Positions 34,895-47,216 of a stretch of 64,000 nucleotides of DNA are shown here, piece by piece (the first letter of the stretch is position 1; every line of letters begins with the position of its first letter). This stretch comes from Rhynchospora pubera. Taxonomy: Eukaryota > Streptophyta > Magnoliopsida > Poales > Cyperaceae. The stretch lies in NCBI GenBank assembly GCA_028095005.1, contig CM051460.1, forward strand, positions 163,551,461 through 163,615,460. The letters are read 5' to 3'. The position numbers and the translations under genes were made by a program. Under the pieces are notes generated by a model that was not told the DNA's origin, did not search any database, and saw only the letters and a list, made by a program, of their open reading frames with translations.

Positions 34895-35187
34895 GGCTCA
34901 TTTGAATTACTTAGGAATAAGGAAGAATAATTTTTTCTAGACGGAAAATTATGAAGAGTTATTCCTAAACATCCAAATGTGTTAGAGATAAGATGAGAAT
35001 AGTTCTTCTCGAAATAGTACTCTTCTTAACACATTCTTTATTTTCATTCATTATTTCTAAAATATCATTTAAACAATATTTCTTCTTCCCGAAATAGCAC
35101 CGTCTTCCTAAAGTTATATACACTCTTCCCAATGTTTCTGCTCGGAATAGTTCTTCCTTCTTTATTCCTAGCCTATCCAAATGAGCC
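34895..35187. mobile_element. MITE-like foldback element, 293 bp
   Basis: The ends GGCTCATTTGAAT and ATCCAAATGAGCC are inverted repeats, with further complementary phrases inward (TTAGGAATAAGGAAG against CTTCTTTATTCCTA). The flanks CATT and CAAT are not a clean duplication. There is no coding capacity. Confidence 0.75.
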
Positions 35188-35399
35188 CAATGTGTTTGAA
35201 AACTCGTAAAATCAAAAAACAGAAATTATGTTTTTCGCTCGTACTAATTTAAAATCTTAACCCAAAATAAAAGAGGGAAAGGCATGATATTGGCTCTAAA
35301 ATGTAGCAATTTATGCTAACTAGCAAATAAATCCACCCAATGTGTGGGACAAAATCAAGAAAGACCTCAAGTTTTCGTTTACAGACCAAACTTGTCCAA

Positions 35400-35655
35400 A
35401 TTGATTTTACACTGTTAAAGTCACAAATTAATCAACCATATAAAAGAGATCATCATCAGATATCAACACGCTAAAAATGGTATGAGTATTTGCACATCCC
35501 TTTATATGACAAGTTTACTCCTTTTATATTGATTTTACACTGTTAAATTCATAAATTAATCAACCATATAAAAGAGATCATCATCAGATATTAACATGCT
35601 AAAAATGGTATGAGTATTTGCACATCCCTTTATATGACAAGTTTACTCTTTTTAT
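35400..35655. repeat. Tandem duplication, unit 128 bp
   Basis: ATTGATTTTACACTGTTAAA to TTTACTCCTTTTAT occurs twice in tandem with few mismatches. The closing phrase AAGTTTACTCCTTTTATAT also occurs at about 63012. Confidence 0.85.
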
Positions 35656-36016
35656 ATGGGTGATTTTATAAGTAGTATAAATAAAAGTTACTCGCTCTAC
35701 AAATTTCTACTACTGAAAATAGAGTATTTATAATTTATGAACCGAAGCTGTCTATTCTAACTTTCCTTTCAAGGACAACCACAAATGTTGAATAAATTAA
35801 ACAATTTCTATAACTCAATTCGATACAAATTTGGCCATTGCATACCATCAGAAACTTGTACGTTATTTGTTTCATAAACAACTCGTTTTTTAATTTGGTT
35901 CTAATCTCTAACATGGAAAGAATAGGTAAACATTAATAACTAAATTTAGAGAATTAAACAAAATCTGTTTCCACTAATTGATGAAATACAATTGGAAAAA
36001 AACACAATTTAGTGTG

Positions 36017-36184
36017 TTTGGTTGTACATAGAATAGGGAATAAGAGTGTAAGGGATAAGAGATGACCCATGCCAAACATGGGAATAATGCGATAAATAGC
36101 CTTTACCACTATTTATCCCATATTTGGCATGAGTCATTTCTTATCCCTTACTATCTTATTCGCTATTCTTTGTACAACCAAACT
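36017..36184. mobile_element. MITE-like foldback element, about 168 bp
   Basis: Arms of about 70 bp are near-complementary, running from TTTGGTTGTACATAGAATAG inward to GGGATAAGAGATGACCCATG, and ending TGTACAACCAAAC. TTA flanks both ends a few bases out, compatible with PIF/Harbinger. Target duplication not certain. Confidence 0.75.
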
Positions 36185-36517
36185 TTAAGGTAACAGTATG
36201 ACAGTTTTGAAGTTTAACAAGTAAATAACAGTATGTCCTTACTTACAATGTGAATTTATCTTACTTACAATGCCAGTATTTACACGCCTCCACATGAGAA
36301 GCCTTCGTGGCCCAACAGGTACTCCTCTTTCCTGAGCCCTTGGATGGAGAATTGGAGATCAAGCGGCTATAACCTGGGGTGGCACTGTTCATATTCGCAC
36401 GCAAAGATTGTATTGTATATACTATTAAAATGCAATCCGAATCCTGTGGTGCGCAACGCAGCGTGTAGCGCGTCACACGGACCGTCTGATCAGATCTGTT
36501 CAACTTTTTCGAACCTT

Positions 36518-36522
36518 ACAAT
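36518..36522. repeat. Target-site duplication ACAAT, left copy
   Basis: ACAAT precedes the left LTR at 36523 and recurs at 48987-48991 right after the right LTR. Confidence 0.92.
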
Positions 36523-36544
36523 TGTTGGAGTTATGTCCTAAAAG

Positions 36545-37765
36545 CAAGGTTTTAAATTTCGGCGAAATAACGCCGTTTTTACAGAAATATCGGTAATCTG
36601 GATCAGAACGCACGAACGTTACAGATTTATTCGACAAATTAACGTAACGCGAAATGTTCGTTATTTCGGCGTTAAATCGTTAAAAAAATTCGTTTAGCAG
36701 CGTATTAACGGAAAACTGATAACATCAAAAAAAAAAATAGCGATTCCAGACCCAAAACCTAGCGCCCCCGTCCCCAACACAAATCCCTTTCTCTCTTTCT
36801 GTCTTTCACTCTCTCTCTCTCGGCCATTACTGGTGCTCTCGATCTCCTCACTCTCTCGCTCTCTCGGTCATTACTGGTGCTCTCGATCTCCTCCTCTCTC
36901 TGGTGCTGTCGATCTCCTCCTCCTCTCTGGTGCTCTCGATCTCCTCCTCTACTTCGATCTCCTCTACTGGCAATGCATAATTTGGTACCAATTTTTTCTC
37001 TATAGTCTATACTTTTCTGATGATGCACCTCTTCTCCCTTCATGGGTTCGTCTTATTCCACCAATTTTTTTTTCTCTCGCTCTATTTTTGTTCTATTGAC
37101 AGTTTTCTGGCAGCGCAAAAATTGAGCCTTGACAGTTTTCTGGCTCCTCTCGTGAGTCTCACACAGGTCATACTCATTTCCAAAGTCCTTTGTGTACTGT
37201 AAATTTTTTATATGACTTTAACTACTCTTTTCAATTTGGTTTATTGTTCAACTTTACTTTTTTTGCTCATGCTAGTTATTGGTGTTAATTTCTCTGTTGA
37301 GGTGATTTTTTATGCGTATAGACTCTCAGAAATATCATAGAGTAATGCTGTTAATAATTGACATGGTAAAAGAATCAAGTGAACAGTTTCATTTAGATAA
37401 TGATTCTGTGATGTTTGAAGATCAATTGATGGGATGTCCATTTGTTATTAAAAAATAAAAAGTAAATGTCAATACCACATGTTTCCTCTTTATTATTTAG
37501 TTCATTTCTGGGACACACAGAGAAATAATTATCCTTGGGGTCCATACTTGTATTGCTTTGGAAGATTTTTACCGTAGGCCTTCTGCAAAAATTATATATT
37601 AGCAGTTTAGCACATTCAAATATTATATGTTGTTTGCAGTAAGTTGTTTGACATAGATGTTCGTATACACACACCGAAATAACGCCGTTATAACACCGAA
37701 ATAACACCGCACCGTTATATCGACTCTGTACCGTCATACCGAAAAAACCGAAATTTAAAAGCTTG
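36545..37765. mobile_element. Non-autonomous hAT-like element, 1,221 bp
   Basis: The ends CAAGGTTTTAAATTTCGG and CCGAAATTTAAAAGCTTG form 18-bp inverted repeats with one mismatch. They are flanked by an 8-bp duplication, CCTAAAAG (36537-36544 and 37766-37773), as for hAT. Subterminal ACCGAAATAACGCCG-type motifs occur at both ends. The interior has a CT-rich, 5'-UTR-like segment with repeated TGGTGCTCTCGATCTCCTC (36800-36960) but no transposase. The right LTR of the host element shows the empty site. Confidence 0.9.
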
Positions 37766-38345
37766 CCTAAAAGTCAATAATTTAATGACTTAAATATTAG
37801 TTTATGTTATGAATGATATTTTATCATCTGTTCCTAGGTTTATTATTGACAGATCATTTAGGTTGAGGATCTGAATTGTGGATCTCTGTGGATCATTCTT
37901 TAGAATGACAATAATAAATCTAAACGGTCCATAATCTTGATAATTAACAAGGAACATTAATTATTATATAAGATTAGTATGCAAGTTAAGTGATGATTAA
38001 GTTCTACAAATCATAGGTAAAGAGTTACCAACTTAATTGCATATGTGTATGTTATGGAACATAGTACAGGACTTGACCCAACGAAATAAATATATGGATT
38101 GTGTTATGTGTCATTATTTATTTCGTTATGATTTTGGTTCTAAGTTTGAGATGTTTATCTTTTCCACATGAGGATAGGTTCAATAAATATCGTCTACCGC
38201 TGATTCCCGATAAGGGCTGCTATACGGACTTTATTTATGTTATCTTGAATTGTGCGGGGAAAAGCTAATCATCAAAAAAACCGTATGTCCCTCATTAATT
38301 CACTTAGTGAGTGACGATATCTGTTTGGGCCCCTTGATGGAGTTG

Positions 38346-39923
38346 GATCGTGTTGTCCCTAATTTAAAGGCTTAGAGGGGGGTGAATAGGCACAAAAGCA
38401 AAGTTCTAAACCGGTATGGTCAAAAATTGGTTCAATTCAAACTTGGTCTAACAAATACAATCAACACACAAGCAATTCACAATGCAAGGAAAGTAAAGAG
38501 AGAAGAGAAGAAGTGACACGCGATATATTACGGAGTTCCGACCCGCTAGGAAGTGCTAGCCTTAGTCGTATGTCTCCGGGAGTTCCGCAACCTCGAAATG
38601 GGCGCGCTCCGTTCAATTCCACAACGAACGGGACTACAAATTCGAACCAAATCACCTTGTTACAATTACTCTCAAGGTGGATTGGCCTAACTCAATTAAA
38701 CAAGCTCAAACACTCAAGGGATTGAGGCTCTAACCAAATCACTCAACAAATCTAGCAATTAACACTAGTGGATTGGTTTGCACACTCTAATTTCAATGAT
38801 TTTGCTAAATTAATGCTCAACCACAAGAGAAAGTAATGTCTAACTGGTTGGAGCTCAAAAGGGAGGAGTTTCAAAGGTTTCAAAAGTGTCTGAACAGTTC
38901 CAAGTGGCCCCATATATATAGAGGGCGCCAACAGCTCCAAAAACCAGTCAAAACAGACTCTACCGTTATACAACGCTATATGGCGTTGTACAACGCAGAA
39001 ATAGCCGTTGAAAAATCAAACGGTCACAGACAATAACGTTGTGAGTTGTCAGAGCGTTGTGTAACGTTGTATAGCGTTGCACAACGCTTCAGCAAAAATC
39101 CAAAGCAGAAGCTCGACAGTTCCGTTGGAACTTGTCAGAGCGTTGTGTAACGCTTGGTAGCGTTGCACAACGAAGTCAAGAAAAGAAACAAGGCAGAACT
39201 GACAAACTCAAACAATATTGTCAGAACGTCATACGACGCTGACTGGCGTCACACAACGTCGTCGTTGCACAACGCTATTCAGCGTTGTACTACGCGGACA
39301 GAGCGACTGAGCGATGTCTGAGCGAAGTTTAGAGCGTCACACAACGCTACGATGCATGGAACATGGTAGCATGCATGCAGCATCGATGCAGATCGATGTC
39401 TGAGCAATGCAGAGTCGCCTGCTTCAGACTACGTTGTACAACGCTTAATAGCGTTACACAACATAGGAGCGGAAATGTTGTGTAACGTTACTTAGCGTTG
39501 CACAACGTTCTGACAAGGGGAAATAATGGATTTAACAGGTTTAAAAGCAAATGAACTAACGTTGCACAACGCTACTGAGCGTTGTGTAACGCTGTTCCAA
39601 CCTTGTTAGAGATTTTGCAATTTAAGAGCGAATTAACTATGCGTTGTGTAACGGCAACTGGCGTTGTATGACGCTGGACAGAAAAACTGAGCATTTTACC
39701 AGCAAATTGATTGAGATTAGTTTAGAGTTTAATTAAACCTTAACTACTGAATCTAACTAGACCAAAGCAATCTCTTGAAGCTCCAAACTAAGTGCCACAC
39801 TTGCTTTAATTCATTCTTCAATAAATCTAACTATAAAGCACTAAGAAGAGATGTTAGTTTTAAGGGTTTCGGTGTTGTTTTACAAATCGGCAAATCGAGA
39901 GAAAATGTTTAACCAACAGATCG
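38346..39923 (-). mobile_element. Solo LTR of the Sirevirus-like family with duplication GATCG
   Basis: 38351-39918 (1,568 bp) runs from TGTTGTCCC to ACCAACA and matches the LTRs at 3006 and 13132 along its length with scattered substitutions, including the palindrome array and the TATA-like site. GATCG flanks it on both sides (38346-38350 and 39919-39923). The right LTR of the host element reads GGAGTTGGATCGTATGCGCG at 47801-47820, the exact empty site. No internal domain remains, so the full element was removed by LTR-LTR recombination. Confidence 0.96.
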
Positions 39924-41097
39924 TATGCGCGCAACTAGGCGATCAACTCTAGATCAAGAAACGTATAATCTGCAAGAATGACACATTCCTATCTTGGATT
40001 ATACGATGATATCGTGAGACATAAGAATCAAAATAGAGAAATACTTTTATTCTCTTATGCATGATTTAAATACTGTAGCAGTACACTATTTATGCGAATT
40101 GGGAATCATAACGTGTTGCTAGACACCGCTTATGATTATTGGAATTAAATAACGATTTAATTCCTTGACCAACATAGCATAAATCCTCAAAGGGTCACAC
40201 AAATAGGACTTTAACCATACAGTGTATTAATTGATTTGTTTGCATTGGAGAATGCAAAAATATGATGTGTTGATTAATTAATTATATATTGTTGCAAACC
40301 GTTATAATTAATTATATCAAAAGGATCATATAGAAATTATTTTAATACATATGCTTATCCTAAATTAATCATCATTGAGTTGATAATTAATTATGCTCAA
40401 CAGTATTTAATATAATTGAAGGAATTATATTGAATATAAAGGCTTAATTTAATTAGCCATCATGAGCCGAAATGATAATAAATTGAAAATGTCCATTATA
40501 TATTTGATATAATAGGTTTAAGAGAGAATAAATAAATATGGAAATGGTCCATTAAAGCCTTTAATTTGGCCGGCCTAGGATGAGTGGCAAAAGGGTAATA
40601 GTGAGGTAAGAAGGTTGGACTTGATCTCTATATAAGGACCACTAGTTGGTGCCTTCCAACCCTAGTTCTCTCTCCTCCTCTTGCCTCCTTCTCTAGCCGC
40701 CACCTTCAAGAGAGAAAATTAGTTTTCTCTATTCCATTTTATGCTCTCTTCCATTGATTATTATTAGGTCTCATGTGTTGAGAATAGCTATTCCTAAATT
40801 AGTTCAAGAATAGCAAAGGGATTAGCATTCCTCTAGTTCCTACTAGCATAGGACCTATGAGAATGGTTAGTTTCCTTGGTGGACTCGAGGCCAAAATGGA
40901 GGAGGCGCATGGAGGCACGCCACCGACTCCCATGCCGTGGTCGAGCCCCGCGAATACGATTTTGCGGGAGGTACAAATTTTCCACCTATCTCTTGTGTCG
41001 AATGAGCTTTTGCACAAGATCCTTACTTGCTCTTTGTTTAATTGGATTAATTAAGCGTAATTAGTCACAAAATTAAAATTGAGCAGTTTCCTAACAG

Positions 41098-41109
41098 TGG
41101 TATCAGAGC
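41098..41109 (+). other. Primer binding site for initiator tRNA-Met, second Copia element
   Basis: TGGTATCAGAGC stands one base after the 5' LTR end, complementary to the tRNA-iMet 3' end. It sets the element on the plus strand. Confidence 0.93.
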
Positions 41110-44100
41110 ACAAGGTCGTACTTAAGTTAATTTGACACTTAATTAAGAGAAATTGGCTAATTAACGGATTAGTAGAGATGATGCGTTTGTTTGCTGTCTG
41201 GAAATAGTATTTTCTGTGTTTTTTCGCGTTTTTCGCTATGATATATTCTCTGGAAGTTTTTTCCATCTACATGAAAGTTGTAGATCTGTGGATTGTGATT
41301 CTTTTAGCGTTGGATTCACATTTTTCTGAATTTGTATGGATTTACTGTGAATAAAACGGCGACAGTGCGCAGAACCAGTTTCTGCTCGCACTATCCTGTT
41401 TGAATGGCTTGAAAGATTTATATTTTGAATATAAGTACCAGTATTTTATGACTAGAATTAAAGAGAACTTGAAACTCTTTCTGAGCATATGTAGATTGTT
41501 GCGTGACTCGGATTAATTTGTGGGTTTTCAAGTATGAAAATGAAGATCTTGTCAGATCCAGTTCATTGAGCAAATCGATTGTTCTAATAAACTGTACCAA
41601 CTGAGGACTCCTTTAAAAATTCTGTTTAAATGGAGTTGTTCAATTTTGAGTTAGTATTCCAAAAAAATTAATTTCATAATTTTTCGTGGAAGTTTGGACC
41701 TTCAACTAGGTTAAAACATTTCGGTCGACAGTCTGTTCCAGTACAGAATTTGTCGATTGTTTAGTATGTAACTTGAATTTATTGAACTGAACTTGGTTGT
41801 TTTCTTTTCATGGATGGATAGCCTATAGTCTAAGCTATTTTTTCTATGTATATTGTATATATAAAAACTGGATAGAAGGTGGTCTAACAGACCAAATGGT
41901 TGAGAGGACAAGCTGAAAATCTCATAACGGTGTTTCGTGCACTTGTAAGAGATTTGTCTTTTTTGATTCTCTCAGATGGTTTAAGATCTCTTCTTGAAAT
42001 TTTTACTGGTAATCAAAATTATGATAAGGAGTTTAAGTGATTTATTTTATAATTTTTGGAGACCTAAAACTATTGATTTTGTTGGATTCCATTAGTTACA
42101 TTTTTTGGTAAATTACTGTTTTTCTAAGTATTCAAACTAGTTGAAAACAATTAGAATACTCCTTGTTTGATCTCCTTTCAGTTATGGGATGTTGAAAGAA
42201 CTTTCTAAATGAATTTAAACAAGTTTTTTTGTTTTAAATTGAGAATTTATGCATGGAATTTGCTTATGGCAAACAATACGCAAAGATGCTTGAAAATCGT
42301 TAATTGGAAACAAAGTGGACTTGTATGTGCTAACTTTGTTTTGTAGGTGGAAAGTGGGTTTAGTATGGCTCATGACTCAATGCCTTGTGGTTGTAAATTG
42401 AATGCATGTGTGAATGTTTGTAATGCGGCCTTTGGTGCCATTAATTAATTAATTTGTTGATTAATTTTTGATGTAACTTGTGTGGCTTGCATGCCCCTAA
42501 GACTAGGATGGGAATAAGATATTTTCACATGTATTTTTTGTTCCTTTATTTTATATAGGATTTAGATCCGTATAGAATTTAGTGGGAGGGACAATGATTA
42601 GATTAGCTTTGCTTCATGGAGATGTGGCGAAACTAGTGCAAGCGGGAGCCATACAAACCCACAACAATGGATGAGATGCTTATATGTGATTGCTATGAAT
42701 TGTCATAGGCTAGGTATGGGTGTATGTTTACATGACCACCAAACAAGTGTCACTTAATTGATTGTCCCAAACAAAACACGATTAAGTTAAATCGCCCTCC
42801 TTCTCTCTATCCCCTTCACGCCAACTGCCATCCCATGGCGCGGTCCGCCCAAGCGGACGTCATGGTTGTCAATTCGGTAGTCGGGGTGCAAATAGCTAAG
42901 ATTTGCAAGGAGCAAATAGTGAGAGGTTATTTTTCGATGGACCCAACTAGAGTTTGGACATCGGGGCGAAGTTTGTGAATATATTTAGATATTTACAAAC
43001 CAAGAATCATATGGTCGATATGATTGATTGGAGAACCTACCTTGTCTAATTAAGTAGGATAACGTGCCATAGCAGGCTCTACTTGATGAAAACCGGGATC
43101 TTGGAAAACCAACTACATTTGGGACATTAAATAAATGTAGTGGGAGTTTTATTTGTTATAAATAAAATAATTGCATAAACTAAATGACCTTAAATTAATT
43201 TTGTTATAGATGTTAAAATTGTTAATTTTGTTGCGATCAATCTTTGAAAAAGAACAAACTCGTTTCTAAAAGTATTTACTTAAAGAAGTAATACCGATTC
43301 CTAAGACACGGTCTTAGTGAAAAGAAACTTGAGTATGTCAATTCCCAAAACTTTCCTCAAACTACCCGAACGTAGCATCGCGATGATTGATTAACTTTTG
43401 ACGAAAAGTTATTCAATAAAGTGTATGGCTAATATCCTAATTTGAAATTTCTAGACTTTTGAATTAGAGAATTCATATGAACTAGAATTTAACTCGTACG
43501 CTCTCATCCACTTACTCAAGAAAGTGCTCTTGGAGAAAGTAGATATTAACTCCATCATTTATGATCGAGTATAAAATATGAGTTGACCATGAGATTCTTC
43601 TTTTATAAGAAATTATATGAATGTTTCATTGGCTTACAAATCGAAAGATTTAAGTAGCCAATTGATAACTAGAGATATTGATCTCCGATATCAAGGATTG
43701 TTGATATTGTCATATGATCTCTTTGGAATCATAAAGGATATAATGTTACTTTCTTCGCACACTTGTTGATGCAAAAAGGTAATTGGTTAAGTATTCAAGA
43801 AATACTTCACCAAGGTATGAGTTGAAATTTCGAGACCCTCATTTATGACCATGTGTCACATGAGATATTTCATTTGCTGTTTATGGGAGGCATTTGAAAT
43901 GTTGTCCGAAATACCATGATTGTAATGTTCTGATCCTAATGTGTATTTGTCGTTCAAATTATCTCACTATCTCTAATTTACACTAGTAACTTGATACTAG
44001 TTCATATGCTCGCATTTAACGAAATGTGTTAGCAATGAAGAATAAAAGAATGTTCGAGAGATGTAAAGTAAACTCCGTATAGGAAATGACTTATTCGTCT

Positions 44101-44549
44101 AAGTCATTACCATTGAATACGTAGAGTTATCTTTATTAAGAGTTCGTTTAGGAATTGAAGGTTGCATACCTACTAAAACCTCTAAAGATATCTTCATTTC
44201 ATATTAAATGATGGATGATTATGTTTTGTAAAAGACAAGATCTTTTATTATGGATTTGTTTACATGATTTCATGCATCTTGATTGAATTTGCTTGAAATA
44301 GATAAACCATTTTGAATGACAAATAGGATGCGTAAGACTTGACATAAAGTATTTTGACTTTCATGTTATATATGACCGCTTGGTCACATACACAAACGAG
44401 AATCGCATTACGAGAGTCTCCGTAACGTAGAGCTCGTAATTCAATTCGATTTCAAATCGATTGATATACGAATCATGTTTGTCAAATGACAAAAGCGCCT
44501 TTAACCTATGAAGGTTTAAGGACAAGTGAATTGATTAGGACTTATACAT
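41110..44549 (+). other. Leader and unreadable gag region of the second Copia element
   Basis: No open frame is long enough to read. Position and a few phrases suggest gag decayed beyond confident recognition. AT-rich. Confidence 0.5.
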
Positions 44550-46920
44550 ATCGATGTATAAAGAACTATAAGTACTTGTGCAATGAAAGGTTATTGATAC
44601 TTTACTACTTAACCAACGATCATTATAGATATTAACATATCTATTTGATAAGGTATAAGTATGAACCTTTTGACTAGTTCAAAGGAGTTCAAGAGTGAAG
44701 TTTAAAGACCGTTCAAGAAAAATGGAAGTCTTACAATTAATCGTGGTAAATAAGTAATTAAGTCATATGATTTGAAATATTATCTAAAAAGTATGAAAGT
44801 AGTTTCACAACTCGCTCCATGAGGAATAATATGTCCAAGAATGGAGGTATCGAACAATATTTTGTATAGTTCGATCGGTAATAAATCAAATGGACTTATT
44901 CGACTCGAATTAAGGAATTATGTTTGGGGACAATATTGTTTACACTGAATGATGTTCCATCGAAGTCTATTGAAGAAGATATCTTACGAGATTTTGATCT
45001 CTAAATATAATACTTCTCGAGATTTGGTGTTGAGAAGATTATTTCAAGTATTGTCGACTTGTAAGCTTAAACCAAATAAGACACTATAAGTTTGTAGGAT
45101 ATCTTAACTTAACCGAAAGGTACTACTTCTACAAACATGATAAGAACAAAGTAGTTGTTGCTAATCATAACGTAATCTTGTAGAATGATATTCTCAAGAA
45201 GAAGTAGTGGGAGTAAAGTGAGCATTAAATGAGTTTATGCGTCACTACAAGAAGTACTCTTATGGGAAACTTGTCACTCCATACATGGTGCTTAGTGGGA
45301 GTTGAGCGGAACTTCATTCACAAGTTGTTTTGAAAGAAGTTTAATACGCTCCTTCCAATGAGGACTCAACCATATCACGAGTTGATGATGATTCGAGAAA
45401 CTCATGTAATTTATGAGGAATCAAGAACTTATTCTACAAGTATTGTGGAAGAAGTTCATGAACCTTAAGTACCAATCCTACAAAAGATCAACGAGAGTTG
45501 ATTACCTAAGCCGTTTGGTGCATGGATTTCACAACATTCTCGTACTTAGCATATGGAAATCCGTTGATAAATAAAGAAGCGATGGAAGGATCCGATTCCA
45601 CGTATATGGTTTGAAACCATATGATCTTTTAAAATCCATGTATAACAACAAGGTATAGACCTTGGTTGATGTTCATGAAGGAGCAATCCATCATGAACGT
45701 TTAGATCTTCAAAAGGAAAGATTGACATTGATAACAAATCGATTATGTACAAAGCACGGCTTCTCGCTTGTAGCTATGTCCAAGTCGATGGTAAGTTGAC
45801 TACGTACAAAGCACAACTTTTCGCTTGTGGCTATGTATAAGTCAATAAAGATCATTCTAGCAGTAGTTGTATTTCATATATGTTGATATATGGAAAGACA
45901 CATAAAATCGCCTTCTTCGTATGAATGAAGGAAGATGTTGTGCATTTGACACAAATCAAGGTTTTATGTATTGCTAGAAACATACGCATGCTTCAAGGAT
46001 CCATTAATGGATTAAAGCAAGTGTTGTGGAGATTGGAATAAAAGTTTTGACAAGAAAGTCAAGGAGTTGAACTTCGTCAAAAGTATCTTGTATAAACAAG
46101 ATATTCAGTGGGAGCATAATTCTATTACTTGTATTGTTCAAGATAACAATTCATTAATTGAGAATAATATTAAGAAAATGAATATTGTCAAGATCTCTTT
46201 GGAGAATGCTTTCTCAAATGAGAACTTGGGCAAAATCAGCTAATCCTAGGAAACAAAATCTATAAAGATAGATTATGACGGATGTTAGGTTTGAGCAAAT
46301 GTGCATATATTGACGAAGTGTTCTAGAAACACGAAAGTTACACTCCAAGAAAGGATGTCTAACTATACGTCACATGGCATGACTTGAGTATTTTAACTCG
46401 GTTCATTGCAACTCAATTCGAGAAAGTACATGAAATAGTTCAAGCATTCTTTCATTATGAGTTTATCTTTGTACGCCATATTTATGCATATGCCCCAATG
46501 TGTAGTATCCAAAGAATATGACAAACAATTGTCAAATGGATACAAGAGAGACACATTTTGACAATAGTCAAAGATATCCTCGAGTACCTTATGAAAAAGA
46601 GTGATATAATGTTTCATCTTATAAGATGAAAAAGGAGCTCGTGTAAGTTGTTACACTGATACAAGTTTTTCAAAAGATTGATACAATCACAGTTGAGCTA
46701 CATATTTTGCTGAAAGGTGGTGTTGTAAGTTTAGAAGGTGTTCTAAATGGAATATTACAACCGTTTTCGTCACCAAAACAAAATACATAGCAACTTGAGA
46801 AGCAATAAAAGAAGTTTATTTTGGATCGAGTTCTTAGTCGAGCTATTATGGTTCTATGCATCTCGAACCATAACTTACTCCTAAAGAACCCGATGTTACA
46901 TTGGAGATTCAAATATGATC
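44550..46920 (+). pseudogene. Decayed Copia pol (integrase, reverse transcriptase, RNase H remnants)
   Basis: Fragments in changing frames follow the Copia pol order. Near 44690-44900 there is an integrase-like stretch. Near 44950 the phrase VPSKSIEE corresponds to the region after the integrase core. Near 45640 MYNNKV and TLVDV match the segment before the reverse transcriptase. Near 46010 GLKQV with the following residues matches the post-YVDD-type GLKQA region. Near 46650-46860 a GCYTD-like start, a block like KYIAT and EAIKEVYFG match RNase H. Stops and frameshifts interrupt every segment, so no protein can be made. Confidence 0.8.
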
Positions 46921-47200
46921 TATAACGATATCACTTGATGATAATCAAGAACATATATATAGTAGTATATATATATAGGGTCAAACAAAATTGGATAGGT
47001 TCGCGAACACAGCGAACACTCTAACATGACCTCTACCTTAAGCAGTATACGAGATGCAGTTATGCATCCATACGTGGTAGACGTATGAGTAACTAGCTTT
47101 AAGCGTATTATTTCTTTTGAGGTCCGAGACATGTATATATGTAGATATATGACATCGTTCTCAATTCTTCGTTGGCTAGAAGTCACTACTGATTGACTCT

Positions 47201-47216
47201 AGGCCAAGTGGGAGAT
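47201..47216 (+). other. Polypurine tract of the second Copia element
   Basis: AGGCCAAGTGGGAGAT directly precedes the right LTR start TGTTGGAG, the usual Copia arrangement. Confidence 0.85.

Larger units (their letters stand above)
36523..41096 (+). repeat. 5' LTR of the second Copia element, interrupted twice
   Basis: It begins TGTTGGAG and ends GTTTCCTAACA. The first 22 bp are separated from the rest by the hAT-like insertion at 36545, and the middle is split by the solo LTR at 38351. A TATA-like CTCTATATAAGG stands at 40627-40637 and is conserved in the right LTR. Confidence 0.92.

Noticed and set aside
36470..36500. Inverted relation between GGACCGTCTGATCAGATCTG and AGATCTGATCGGACGG near 49020 as a transposon end pair
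   Set aside because: The Copia boundaries and its ACAAT duplication explain the interval. Similar GATCGGACGG phrases occur elsewhere (about 20340, 28490), so this is a dispersed motif.
41110..47200. A functional Copia polyprotein in the second element
   Set aside because: Only fragments in changing frames are readable; stops and indels are dense.
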